Below are positions 1 through 8,551 of a stretch of DNA of 64,000 nt, one piece after another. The notes under the pieces were generated by a model. It saw nothing but the letters and a program-made list of their open reading frames with translations. It was not told the origin of the DNA and ran no database searches. The stretch lies in the NCBI RefSeq assembly GCF_017355405.1, contig NZ_CP061178.1:248001-312000 (forward strand), in the 5' to 3' direction. Every line of letters starts with the position of its first letter. Position 1 is the stretch's first letter. The position numbers were made by a program, and so were the translations under genes. Source of the DNA: Roseomonas haemaphysalidis (lineage in GTDB: Bacteria > Pseudomonadota > Alphaproteobacteria > Acetobacterales > Acetobacteraceae).

Positions 1-2
1 AC

Positions 3-1484
3 GCACGGTTGCTCGACCTGCCGCATGCCTTCTTCCTGCAACATCGCAGCGGCGAGATGGCCCGCACCGTGTCGGATGGTGTGGGGGGCCACACCGTCGT
101 GCTGATGGCGCTGATCTTCTCGGTCCTCCCCTTCGTGGTGGAGGTGGGGATCGCGGTCCTGGTGCTGTCCACCAGCGCCCTTCCCTGGTCGGTCACCGGG
201 ATGCTGATCGTCTTTATCGCGATCTATGGCTGCGTCTTCGAGAAGACCGTGGCCGGCGTGCGTGCCTCCCACCGGGACGCCATGAAAGACACGGCCGCGG
301 CCGCCGGGATCGCGCAGGACGCCTTCACCAACCACGAGGCGATCAAGCTGTTCGCGCGGGAAGGCTATGTGGTGGACCACGTGGCGGAGGGCCTGGCCCG
401 CAGCGACCGCCACTGGTTCCGTTACATGCGCCTGAGTGGGCTGGGCGGGGCCGCGCAGGGCCTGGTGATTGCGGCCGCCATGGGGTGCACCCTGCTGCTG
501 ACCGCACGGGAGGTGGCCGCCGGGCGGCTGACGGCGGGCGACTTCGTGCTGGTCGGCGCCTATGTGCTGCAGGTGATGGGCCCGGTCGAACGGCTGGGCC
601 ACCTGGCCCGGGAAGTGACGCGGGGGCTGGACCAAGCACAGCGGCTCCGCCTGCTGCTGACGGAGCCGTCCGAGCGCGAACTCCACCCCGGACGGGCCGC
701 GATGCCGACCGGCGGCGCCCTGTCCGTGCAGGTGCGGGGCCTGCGCTTCGGCTATGGCGACCAGGAGGTCCTGCGCGGCGTCGACCTCGACATCCCGGCG
801 GGACACACCCTGGCGGTTGTGGGCCGCAGCGGCGCCGGGAAGTCGACTTTGGCCAAACTCTTCGTTCGGCTGTACCCGGCCACCGCGGGGCAGATCCTGC
901 TGGATGGCGTGTCGATCAAAGACCTCGACCTGCATGGCCTGCGATCCGCCATCGCCGTGGTACCGCAGGAGACAGTGCTGATGCATGACACGCTGCGTCG
1001 CAACGTCGCGTTCGGACGGCCGGACGCCAGCATGGCGGAGATCGAGCAGGCAGCGCAGGCGGCAGGTCTGGACCAGCTTGTCGCCTCGCTGCCTGAGGGG
1101 TGGGAGACCGTGGTTGGCGAGCGGGGACTGCGCCTGTCGGGGGGTGAGCGGCAGAGGGTGGCCATCGCCCGGGCGCTGTTGAAGCAGCCGCGGCTCCTGG
1201 TACTGGACGAGGCGACCGCGTCGCTCGACACCCGGACGGAGCGCGAGGTGCAGCTCCAGTTGGACCGACTGGCGCAACGGACGACGACACTGGTGATTGC
1301 GCACCGGCTGTCGACGATCCGCGAAGCTGATCAGATTGTCGTACTGGATGCCGGCGCGGTGGCCGAGCGCGGGAGCCACGATGACCTGCTGCGGCGCCAG
1401 GGGCTCTACGCCTCCTTGTGGTACGCGCAGAGTGAGGAAGAGAGGGCTGAGGCCGACAATCCTGCCGGCCATGTCGGCCGTTGA
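3..1484 (+). CDS. ABC transporter, fused permease/ATPase, Atm1/heavy-metal exporter type (5' truncated by window edge)
   Basis: The reading frame is open at the left edge, so the N-terminus and first membrane helices lie outside the window. The visible part begins inside the transmembrane domain, where LPHAFFLQHRSGEMAR resembles the Atm1/HMT1 family segment that follows the first helices. It continues through further helices to about residue 230 and ends in a complete ABC ATPase: Walker A GRSGAGKST, Q-loop VPQET, signature [16 protein letters not shown], Walker B LLVLDEATASLD and H-loop IAHRLSTI. Atm1-type half-transporters work as homodimers in the inner membrane and export glutathione- or sulfur-linked species or metals; the substrate here is not readable from sequence. 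Exporter class is well supported, the Atm1 subgroup moderately. Confidence 0.9.
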   Translation, partial: ARLLDLPHAFFLQHRSGEMARTVSDGVGGHTVVLMALIFSVLPFVVEVGIAVLVLSTSALPWSVTGMLIVFIAIYGCVFEKTVAGVRASHRDAMKDTAAAAGIAQDAFTNHEAIKLFAREGYVVDHVAEGLARSDRHWFRYMRLSGLGGAAQGLVIAAAMGCTLLLTAREVAAGRLTAGDFVLVGAYVLQVMGPVERLGHLAREVTRGLDQAQRLRLLLTEPSERELHPGRAAMPTGGALSVQVRGLRFGYGDQEVLRGVDLDIPAGHTLAVVGRSGAGKSTLAKLFVRLYPATAGQILLDGVSIKDLDLHGLRSAIAVVPQETVLMHDTLRRNVAFGRPDASMAEIEQAAQAAGLDQLVASLPEGWETVVGERGLRLSGGERQRVAIARALLKQPRLLVLDEATASLDTRTEREVQLQLDRLAQRTTTLVIAHRLSTIREADQIVVLDAGAVAERGSHDDLLRRQGLYASLWYAQSEEERAEADNPAGHVGR

Positions 1485-1578
1485 ACTGCCTCCGTTGCCA
1501 GAGGCATTCACAGTGTGGGGGCAAGGAAAGGTGCGCCCATACCGCTCCCTTTTTGACCGCTTTTGGTAAGAGTTGAGT

Positions 1579-1601
1579 CACGATAATTATCTATTATCGT
1601 G
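1579..1601. promoter_or_regulatory. perfect 9-bp A+T-rich inverted repeat (operator or hairpin)
   Basis: CACGATAAT (1579-1587) and ATTATCGTG (1593-1601) are exact reverse complements around a 5-nt loop. It lies between the ABC exporter stop and the VOC gene, about 105 bp before the VOC start, in a strikingly A+T-rich patch. No T-run follows on either strand, so an operator is at least as likely as a terminator. Confidence 0.4.
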
Positions 1602-1707
1602 CTGGAACCGCAGAGGGTGGCTTAGTGCCACGGTTCCACCGTTGCTGTGCATGTCCGCACCCAACCCCGAAGCAGACACCCAGCTCGTTTGCCGGTAGAA
1701 CGGCCGC

Positions 1708-2193
1708 ATGATGGAACACGCAAAGATCCGGGTTCAACGCGCCGATCATGTCGGCTTCGCGGTTGCGTCTCTCGATGAGAGCCTTCGGTTCTGGGTTGAT
1801 GGGCTCGGCGCGCGGCTCGTGCGAACCGGTGAAATGGAGGGCGAGTTCCTCGGCCAAGTGACGGGGGCCCATGGGGCACAGGTGCGCTTGGCGATCGTGT
1901 CCTTAGCGTGTCTGACGATCGAACTCTTGGAGTATCGGGGCCTGGATCGGCCGGGCGTGCCGGCCAAGCCGTTCGACCCTGGCTTCGCGCATCTCGCTCT
2001 CGTGGTCGATGATATCGACGCACTCCTGGCGCGGGTTGCTGCCTACGGCTGGAAGGCGCAGGGCATGCCTCAGCCAATCAAGAGCGGTGCGCGGGCCGGA
2101 ACGCGGGTGATCTACGTCGTTGGTCCTGATGGCGCGACGATCGAGTTCATGCAGCCACCTTTGATGATGGCGACCACTGATCCCATCAAGTGA
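1708..2193 (+). CDS. VOC-superfamily (glyoxalase/bleomycin-resistance fold) protein
   Basis: The 161-residue protein has the two beta-alpha-beta-beta-beta halves of the vicinal oxygen chelate fold. Possible metal ligands are visible in both: His in ADHVGFAV and Glu in IELLEYRG in the first half, His in FAHLALVVDD and Glu in TIEFMQPP in the second. That His/Glu/His/Glu set matches glyoxalase I or methylmalonyl-CoA epimerase-like proteins. The length suits a single-chain VOC enzyme acting as a homodimer in the cytoplasm. Substrate is unknown. The two adjacent ATGs at 1708 and 1711 are equivalent start candidates, and no strong ribosome binding site is visible. Confidence 0.8.
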   Translation: MMEHAKIRVQRADHVGFAVASLDESLRFWVDGLGARLVRTGEMEGEFLGQVTGAHGAQVRLAIVSLACLTIELLEYRGLDRPGVPAKPFDPGFAHLALVVDDIDALLARVAAYGWKAQGMPQPIKSGARAGTRVIYVVGPDGATIEFMQPPLMMATTDPIK

Positions 2194-2419
2194 AGGGCCG
2201 CCTTCGCCCCTTCTCCGACATTGGTCAGCTACCCTGGGCACGCGATAGCTCATCATCACGCATAGGCACAGGGACCACGGTTTGCCTTATCCGGCGGGGC
2301 TACGCGTATCTGTCGCATGACGCTTAACATGGATGAATTGTAACAATCATAGGCAAGTGCGCAGCCTCGGCGGGAGCACAGCGTTGCTGAATAACTCGCA
2401 ACGTCCGGGACCCAGCAGC

Positions 2420-3733
2420 ATGCGCCGATCGACCCTTGCCACGGCTGTCGCCCTAGCCTCCGTCGCCTTCGCCTCTAGTGCAGGTGCGCAGCAGGGTCCG
2501 ACCCAACTTCCCGGCATGGGCGCCAGCCCAACATTGGTGGCCCCGGACGAAAGCCACAACGTCTCAAACCATCCCCGTCGCGTCGGCTGGCCAGAGGGTC
2601 GCATGCCGACTGCCGCGGAAGGCTTTGCCGTCACGCGCTTCGCAGCGGGGCTGGATAATCCACGCTGGATGGAGGTGCTGCCCAATGGCGACATCCTCGT
2701 AGCAGAGGCGGCCACCAAACCCCGGCCGGCGGAAAGCGCCGAAGAACGCGCCAAGCAGGAAGAGCAGCGCCGATCGGGGACGGTACGTGACAGCGCCGAC
2801 CGCATCACCCTGCTGCGCGATGCCGATGGCGATGGCGTGGCCGAAACCCGCTCGGTGCTGTTGAGCGGGCTCAACCAGCCCTTCGGCATGGCGCTGGTCG
2901 GGGATGCGCTGTTCGTGGCGAACACCGATGGCATCCTGCGCTTTCCCTTCACCCCCGGGCAGCAGCGGATCGAGGCAGCGGGGCGCAAAATCCTCGACCT
3001 GCCGGCGGGCGGCTACAACAATCACTGGACCCGCACCTTGCTGGCGGCACCGGACGGGCAAAGCCTGATGGTGGCGGTCGGCTCGGCCAGCAACGTGGGC
3101 GAATATGGGCTGGAGCGGGAAACACGTCGCGCCGCCGTGCTGCAGATCGGGCTGGATGGCGCCAACGAGCGCATCTATGCCAGCGGATTGCGCAATCCCG
3201 TCGGCATCGCGTTCGAGCCGCAGACCGGCCAGCTTTGGGCGGCGGTGAATGAGCGCGACAATCTGGGCAACGACTTGGTGCCCGATTACATCACCTCCGT
3301 GCGCCAAGGGGGCTTCTACGGCTGGCCGTTCAGCTATTTCGGGCAGAACGAAGACCCGCGCCGCAAGGGCGAGGCGCCGCAGCTTGTGGCGCAGGCGATT
3401 GCCCCCGACTACGCCCTGGGTCCGCACACCGCGTCGCTCGGCCTGACCTTTTCGACCGGTACTGCCTTCCCCGAACACTGGCGCGGCGGCGCCATCATCG
3501 GCCAGCGCGGCTCCTGGAACCGCGCTAACTACAGCGGCTACCGGGTGGTGTATGTTCCCTTTGCCGATGGCAAGCCGGCTGGCGCGGCGCGCGACCTGCT
3601 GACCGGCTTCATGGCCAATCCCGATACCGGCGAGGTCTATGGCCGGCCGGTGGGCGTGGCGATGGACCGGCGCGGCGGCCTCCTGGTAGCCGATGACACC
3701 GGCAACACGGTGTGGCGCGTCGCGCCGCGTTGA
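2420..3733 (+). CDS. PQQ-dependent sugar (L-sorbosone-type) dehydrogenase, exported
   Basis: The 437-residue product starts with a Sec-type signal peptide (MRRSTLATAVALASVAF, then ASSAGAQ). The ATG at 2420 was chosen because an upstream in-frame ATG at 2333 would bury the signal peptide. The mature part is a six-bladed beta-propeller of the glucose/sorbosone dehydrogenase family, with typical blade pieces such as GLDNPRWMEVLPNGDILVAEA, LSGLNQPFGMALVGD and YASGLRNPVGIAFEP. Family members oxidise aldoses or sorbosone in the periplasm using PQQ, which fits an acetic-acid-bacteria relative. It appears monocistronic, and its end faces a convergent gene 54 bp away. Exact substrate and PQQ dependence are inferred. 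Confidence 0.82.
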   Translation: MRRSTLATAVALASVAFASSAGAQQGPTQLPGMGASPTLVAPDESHNVSNHPRRVGWPEGRMPTAAEGFAVTRFAAGLDNPRWMEVLPNGDILVAEAATKPRPAESAEERAKQEEQRRSGTVRDSADRITLLRDADGDGVAETRSVLLSGLNQPFGMALVGDALFVANTDGILRFPFTPGQQRIEAAGRKILDLPAGGYNNHWTRTLLAAPDGQSLMVAVGSASNVGEYGLERETRRAAVLQIGLDGANERIYASGLRNPVGIAFEPQTGQLWAAVNERDNLGNDLVPDYITSVRQGGFYGWPFSYFGQNEDPRRKGEAPQLVAQAIAPDYALGPHTASLGLTFSTGTAFPEHWRGGAIIGQRGSWNRANYSGYRVVYVPFADGKPAGAARDLLTGFMANPDTGEVYGRPVGVAMDRRGGLLVADDTGNTVWRVAPR

Positions 3734-3787
3734 CCGGAACAGCGCATTGGCCCGCCCTGCAGGAGGGTCGGGCCGTGGCAGGAACCC

Positions 3788-4501
3788 TCAACGCATCACA
3801 TCGTCCAGCATGGCCGGATCGGTAACGTGGCAGGGGAAGGGCAGCCGCAACGCCCGCTCCCCGTCCAGAAGGTCCACGCCGCCCGGGTCCAGCCCGACCA
3901 GGCGCCAAGCGCCCGCCGGTGCCCCCTGGCGGAGGGCATAGCGTTGGATTGCGGCGGCATCCAACTGCTCCACAAGCCTTGGCTCGGCGTCAAGCAGAGC
4001 CTCGGCCCCGGTGAGATCCGTGAGCAGCGCCGCGGGCGGCAGTTCCGGGGCACGGCCGAAGCCGGCAACCAGATGCGCCGCGCCTGGCAGCACCCGCCAG
4101 AATCGGAAGTCCGGGAAGTCGATATACAGCGCGGCCTTCGGGTGGCGGGCCAGAAATCGGGCTCGCAGGTGTTTCGCTCCGGATGGCGTCGCGATGCCGG
4201 ACAGCGTCAGGCGCGGATGCGCCAGCGGGTCCCCCCTGCCGGGGCGCGACAGCAGCAGCGACACCCGGCCGTCCGCCGCCATGTTGCGGCTATGCAGCGC
4301 CAGGCGAGACGCCAGCAACAGCGGCGCGCCATCGTAATCCGTGGCCACGGTCACCAGCGACACAAAGGGGTGCCCGCCGGACGGGTCCAGCGTCGCCAGC
4401 GAGGCGGTCAGCGCTTCGCGCAAAAGCGCGCGGGCCAGGGCAGAGTGGTCGCCCCCGCCGGGCTCCGGCAAGGGTTCGGCGCGCGGTGTGATCGGGATCA
4501 T
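3788..4501 (-). CDS. HugZ-like pyridoxamine-5'-phosphate-oxidase-fold heme protein
   Basis: The 237-residue protein has an N-terminal split-barrel FMN-binding-like domain (about residues 15-150: ALLREALTASLATLD, ATDYDGAPLLLASRLALHSRN, RVSLLLS) and a C-terminal DUF2470-type domain with LVGLDPGGVDLL. This two-domain order is that of the HugZ/HutZ heme-utilisation and heme-oxygenase-like proteins. The start at 4501 is preferred because an AGG lies about 9 nt upstream of it, whereas the in-frame ATG at 4510 has none correctly placed. It is divergent from the CoA transferase gene. No TonB or heme transporter genes accompany it, so a heme-degrading role is family-based inference. Confidence 0.75.
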   Translation of the reverse strand: MIPITPRAEPLPEPGGGDHSALARALLREALTASLATLDPSGGHPFVSLVTVATDYDGAPLLLASRLALHSRNMAADGRVSLLLSRPGRGDPLAHPRLTLSGIATPSGAKHLRARFLARHPKAALYIDFPDFRFWRVLPGAAHLVAGFGRAPELPPAALLTDLTGAEALLDAEPRLVEQLDAAAIQRYALRQGAPAGAWRLVGLDPGGVDLLDGERALRLPFPCHVTDPAMLDDVMR

Positions 4502-4621
4502 AAGGTGCATCCTGCCACGGCGGCTTGAAAGCGGCAGGTACGAATTGCCCTGGACAGCATGGCCCGCGGCTCTCACTTTCTGCTCAAGCGCAAACGCTCG
4601 CGCATAGAACAGGGAAACGAC

Positions 4622-5827
4622 ATGACGGAACAGGACCAGCCCCTCAGCGGCGTGCGCGTGCTGGATATCGCGACCTTCATCGCCGGCCCCTTCTGCGGCA
4701 CCATCATGGGTGATTTCGGCGCCGAGGTGCTGAAGGTCGAGCATCCGAAGGATGGCGACCCCATGCGGAAGTTCGGCACGCCGACCGACTGCGGGGATAC
4801 GCTGGCCTGGATGAGCGAGTCCCGCAACAAGCAGTGCATGACGCTGGACCTGCGCACGCCCGACGGCAACGCGGTGTTCAAAAGGCTGGTCGCCGAGGCC
4901 GACGTGGTGATCGAGAACTTCCGTCCCGGCACGCTGGAGAAATGGGGCCTGGGCTGGGATGTGTTGCGCGAGGTCAATCCCAAGCTGGTGATGCTGCGGA
5001 TCAGCGCCTATGGCCAGACCGGCCCGATGCGCGGCAAGCCAGGCTTCGCACGCATCGCGCACGGCTTTTCCGGCCTGACCTACCTGGCGGGCGAGCCGGG
5101 GCGGGTGCCGGTGGTGCCGGGCTCCACCTCGCTGGCGGACTACATGTCCGGCGTCTGGGGTGCGGTGGGCGTGATGATGGCGCTGCGCCAGGCGGAAAAG
5201 ACGGGGCAGGGGCAGGTGGTGGATATTGGCCTGTATGAGTCGGTGTTCCGCCTGCTGGACGAGATCGCCCCCGCCTTTGCCCGTCACGGCACGGTGCGCG
5301 AGCGCATGGGCCCCGACGTGCCGCAGGTGGTGCCGCATGGCCACTGGCAAACCAAGGATGGCCGCTGGATCGCGTTGGCCTGCACGAGCGAGAAGATCTT
5401 CGCCCGCCTGTGCGACGTGATGGGCAAGCCCGAGCTGGCCGGCCCCGATGCGCTGGGCCCGACCAGGAACCGCCTGGCGCGGCGGGAAGAAACCAATGGT
5501 CTGGTCGCTGACTGGGTGGGACGGCAGAATTTCGATGAGCTGATGGTGGCCTGCGACGCGGCCGGCGTGCCCTGCGGCCCGATCAACAGCATCGCCGACA
5601 TCTTCGAGGACCCGCAGTATGCGGCGCGCGGCAATCTGGTGACGGTGCAGGACCCGCGCGTGGGTGAAATCGTGCTGCCGGCCGGTGTCCCGACCCTGTC
5701 CGACACCCCGCCCGTGCTGCGCCATGCCGGCCGCGCCTTCGGGGCCGATACGGACGATATTCTGCGCAACCTGCTGAAGATGACCGCCGAGGATGTCGCG
5801 CGCCTGCGCGCCGGCGGCGTGATCTAG
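4622..5827 (+). CDS. CaiB/BaiF family III CoA transferase
   Basis: The 401-residue protein begins with LSGVRVLDIATFIAGPFCG and contains FGAEVLKVEHP, ENFRPGTLEKWGL and GQTGPMRGKPGF, the usual landmarks of formyl-CoA/carnitine-CoA transferases. The probable catalytic aspartate that forms the acyl anhydride is D173 in TSLADYMSG. AGGGAA precedes the ATG at a suitable distance. Only 13 nt separate its stop from the acyl-CoA dehydrogenase gene, and a dehydrogenase for 2-hydroxyacids follows, so it probably activates a carboxylic acid with CoA for that pathway. The acid itself cannot be told from the sequence. Confidence 0.9.
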   Translation: MTEQDQPLSGVRVLDIATFIAGPFCGTIMGDFGAEVLKVEHPKDGDPMRKFGTPTDCGDTLAWMSESRNKQCMTLDLRTPDGNAVFKRLVAEADVVIENFRPGTLEKWGLGWDVLREVNPKLVMLRISAYGQTGPMRGKPGFARIAHGFSGLTYLAGEPGRVPVVPGSTSLADYMSGVWGAVGVMMALRQAEKTGQGQVVDIGLYESVFRLLDEIAPAFARHGTVRERMGPDVPQVVPHGHWQTKDGRWIALACTSEKIFARLCDVMGKPELAGPDALGPTRNRLARREETNGLVADWVGRQNFDELMVACDAAGVPCGPINSIADIFEDPQYAARGNLVTVQDPRVGEIVLPAGVPTLSDTPPVLRHAGRAFGADTDDILRNLLKMTAEDVARLRAGGVI

Positions 5828-5840
5828 AAGGAGGCCCGCC

Positions 5841-7571
5841 ATGCCCGCCTATGCCGCGCCCGTGGACGACATGATGTTCGTGCTGCGCGACCTCCTGGAC
5901 GCACCCGGCGTGCTGGCGCCGCTGGGCGGCGAGGAGGTGCCGCTGTCGCTGATGGCCGAGGTGCTGGGCGAGGCCGGGCGCTTTTGCGAGAAGGTAGCAC
6001 AGCCGATCAACCGCAGCGGCGACGAGGAAGGCTGCGTGTTGGAAAACGGCGTGGTGCGCACTCCCGCCGGCTTTCGCGAAGCCTATGCGGCCTTCGTGGA
6101 CGCCGGCTGGCCCGGACTGGCACACGCACCGGAACATGGCGGCCAGGGCCTGCCCCGCGTGTTGCAGCTGCTGTTCGACGAAATGCTGTCCTCGGCCAAC
6201 TTCTCCTTCGGTTTGTTTCCCGGCCTGACGCGCGGTGCCATCGAGGCGATCGAGCGGCACGCCGATGATGGGCTGAAGCACCTCTACCTGCCGCCCATGG
6301 TGGAGGGACGCTGGATGGGCGCCATGGCGCTGACCGAGGCGCAGGCGGGCACCGACCTCGGCCTGCTGCGCAGCAAGGCGGAACCACTGGAGGACGGTGG
6401 CTACGCCATCACCGGCAGCAAGATCTTCATCAGTGCCGGCGAACACGACCTGGCGGAAAACATCATCCACCTGGTGCTGGCCCGGCTGCCAGACGCGCCG
6501 CCGGGGGTCAAGGGCATCAGCCTGTTCCTGGTCCCCAAGGTATTGCCGGGCGAGGGCGGGGGGCTGGGCCCGCGCAACGCGCTGTCCGCCGGCTCCATCG
6601 AGCACAAGATGGGGCTCAAGGCCTCGCCGACCTGCGTGATGAATTATGACGGCGCCAAGGGCTGGCTGCTGGGCGCGCCGCACCAGGGGCTGCGGGCGAT
6701 GTTCACCATGATGAACGCCGAGCGGCTGTTCGTCGGCGTCCAGGGCCTTGGCATCGCGGAAGCGGCCTATCAGGGGGCCAGCGCCTATGCACGGGACCGG
6801 CTGCAGGGACGCGCGCCGGGGGCGGGGGGCGGCGGGCCGCAGTCCATCCTGGTCCATCCCGACGTGCGCAAGATGCTGCTGACCGTCAGGGCCTTCGCGG
6901 AATCGGGCCGTGCGCTCGCGGCCTGGACGGCGTTGCAGATGGAACAGGCGGCACGCCACCCCGACCCCGCCGCGCGCGCGCGGGCCGAGGGCATGGTCGC
7001 GCTGCTGACGCCGGTCATCAAGGCCGCCTTCAGCGACCTGGGCTTCGAAGCGGCGGTGCAGGCGCAGCAGGTGCTGGGCGGCCATGGTTATGTGCGCGAA
7101 TGGGGCATGGAGCAGCTGGTGCGCGACGCCCGCATCGCGCAGATCTACGAAGGGACCAACGGCGTCCAGGCCATGGATCTGGTGGGCCGCAAGCTGGCGC
7201 AGGAGGACGGCGCGCTGCCTCGTGCCTTTTTCGCGCTGATCCGCGACAGCCTCGCACCCGACAGCGAGTTCGCCATCCCCGTGCTGCGCGCGCTGGACCG
7301 GCTGGAGGCGGCGACCGCCGGGTTGCTGGACCGCGCCGCCGCCGACCCGGCCGAGACTGGCGCGGCTGCCACGGACTACCTGCGCTTCTTCGCGCTGGTC
7401 GCGCTGGGCTGGATGCTGGCGCGCATGGCCGCGGTGCCCGGCGCGCCAGAGTCCAAGCTGGTGCTCAGCCGCTTTTTCAACGCACGCGTCCTGCCGCAGG
7501 CCGTGGCGCTGGAGCTGGCCCTGCAGGCCGGCGCCACGCCCCTGATGGCGATGGACGAGGGAGCCTTCTGA
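5841..7571 (+). CDS. long-type acyl-CoA dehydrogenase (DmdC/FadE-like)
   Basis: The 576-residue flavoprotein is longer than the usual roughly 380-residue acyl-CoA dehydrogenase and carries the extra C-terminal domain found in DmdC-like enzymes. Landmarks are the FAD/substrate-binding MALTEAQAGTDLG (about 165-178), GSKIFISAGEHD, GGHGYVREWGMEQLVRDARI and the catalytic base E437 in IYEGTNGVQA. A strong GGAGG lies just upstream of the ATG. It introduces a 2,3-double bond into an acyl-CoA in the cytoplasm and passes electrons to electron-transfer flavoprotein. It sits between a CoA transferase and a hydroxyacid dehydrogenase, consistent with one catabolic unit; the chain is unknown. Confidence 0.9.
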   Translation: MPAYAAPVDDMMFVLRDLLDAPGVLAPLGGEEVPLSLMAEVLGEAGRFCEKVAQPINRSGDEEGCVLENGVVRTPAGFREAYAAFVDAGWPGLAHAPEHGGQGLPRVLQLLFDEMLSSANFSFGLFPGLTRGAIEAIERHADDGLKHLYLPPMVEGRWMGAMALTEAQAGTDLGLLRSKAEPLEDGGYAITGSKIFISAGEHDLAENIIHLVLARLPDAPPGVKGISLFLVPKVLPGEGGGLGPRNALSAGSIEHKMGLKASPTCVMNYDGAKGWLLGAPHQGLRAMFTMMNAERLFVGVQGLGIAEAAYQGASAYARDRLQGRAPGAGGGGPQSILVHPDVRKMLLTVRAFAESGRALAAWTALQMEQAARHPDPAARARAEGMVALLTPVIKAAFSDLGFEAAVQAQQVLGGHGYVREWGMEQLVRDARIAQIYEGTNGVQAMDLVGRKLAQEDGALPRAFFALIRDSLAPDSEFAIPVLRALDRLEAATAGLLDRAAADPAETGAAATDYLRFFALVALGWMLARMAAVPGAPESKLVLSRFFNARVLPQAVALELALQAGATPLMAMDEGAF

Positions 7572-7573
7572 CC

Positions 7574-8551
7574 ATGGCCGCACTGCCCCGCTGCGTGATC
7601 CTGGACGATTACCAGCTCGTCGCCCTCGCCATGGCCGACTGGACCGTGCTGAGCGACCGCCTTTCGGTCGAGGCCCTGGACCAGTGGCTGCCGCCCGAGG
7701 CGCTGCCGCAAGCGCTGGCGGGGGCCGAGGTGGTGGTGGCGATGCGCGAGCGCACGCGCTTCGACGCCGCGCTGCTGGACCAATTGCCGGCCCTGCGCCT
7801 GCTGGTCACCACCGGCATGCGCAACGCCTCGATCGACATGGAGGCGGCGGCGGCGCGCGGGATCGTCGTCTGCGGCACCCACGGCGCCGCGAACTCGACG
7901 CCGGAGATGAGCTGGGCCCTGCTGATGGCGCTGGCCCGCCACATCCCGGCCGAGCACGCCAACCTGCGCGCCGGCGGCCCGTGGCAGAACAGCCTTGGCT
8001 TCGACCTGGCGGGCAAGTGTATCGGCATCGTCGGCCTGGGCAAGATCGGCCAGGTGATGGCGCGCTACGCAACGGCCTTCGGCATGCGGGTGCTGGCGTG
8101 GAGCCCGAACCTGACCGCCGAGCGCGCCGCGGCCGGCGGCGCCGCCCTTGCGCCCTCGCTGGACGCGCTGCTGGAACAGGCGGACGTGGTGACACTGCAC
8201 ATGGTGCTGGCGCCCGCCACGCGCGGCCTGATCGGCGCGGCCGAGATCGCGCGGATGAAGCCGACCGCGTTGCTGGTCAATACCTCGCGCGGGCCGCTGG
8301 TCGACGCGGCCGCGCTGCAGGCAGCGCTGCGGGAAGGCCGCATCGGCGGCGCCGCGCTGGATGTCTACGAGCAGGAGCCATTGCCGGCCGACAGCCCCTG
8401 GCGCTCGCTGCCCAACCTCGTGACCACGCCGCATCTCGGCTATGTCAGCGAGGCCGGCTACCGGGTGTTCTTCGGCCAGGCCGTAGAGGATATCGACGGC
8501 TGGCTGCGCGGCATGCCGCTGCGGGTGCTGGCTAACGCTCGCAGCGGATGA
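7574..8551 (+). CDS. D-2-hydroxyacid dehydrogenase family oxidoreductase
   Basis: This 325-residue NAD(P)-dependent enzyme has the Rossmann motif GIVGLGKIG near residues 152-159 and the family catalytic triad R239 (NTSRGPLVD), E268 (YEQEPL) and H287 (TTPHLGY). Its start follows the acyl-CoA dehydrogenase stop by 2 nt, so it is translationally linked to that operon. The family interconverts 2-oxoacids and D-2-hydroxyacids. The last 20 bp overlap the 3' end of the convergent protease gene. The specific substrate is not readable; an assignment such as phosphoglycerate dehydrogenase would be unsupported because no ACT domain is present. Confidence 0.88.
   Translation: MAALPRCVILDDYQLVALAMADWTVLSDRLSVEALDQWLPPEALPQALAGAEVVVAMRERTRFDAALLDQLPALRLLVTTGMRNASIDMEAAAARGIVVCGTHGAANSTPEMSWALLMALARHIPAEHANLRAGGPWQNSLGFDLAGKCIGIVGLGKIGQVMARYATAFGMRVLAWSPNLTAERAAAGGAALAPSLDALLEQADVVTLHMVLAPATRGLIGAAEIARMKPTALLVNTSRGPLVDAAALQAALREGRIGGAALDVYEQEPLPADSPWRSLPNLVTTPHLGYVSEAGYRVFFGQAVEDIDGWLRGMPLRVLANARSG

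Noticed and set aside
4502..5842. N-terminal extension of the HugZ-like frame across the CoA transferase gene
   Set aside because: The extension lacks any domain and lies antisense to a gene with full family motifs. A ribosome binding site and the split-barrel domain support a start at 4501.
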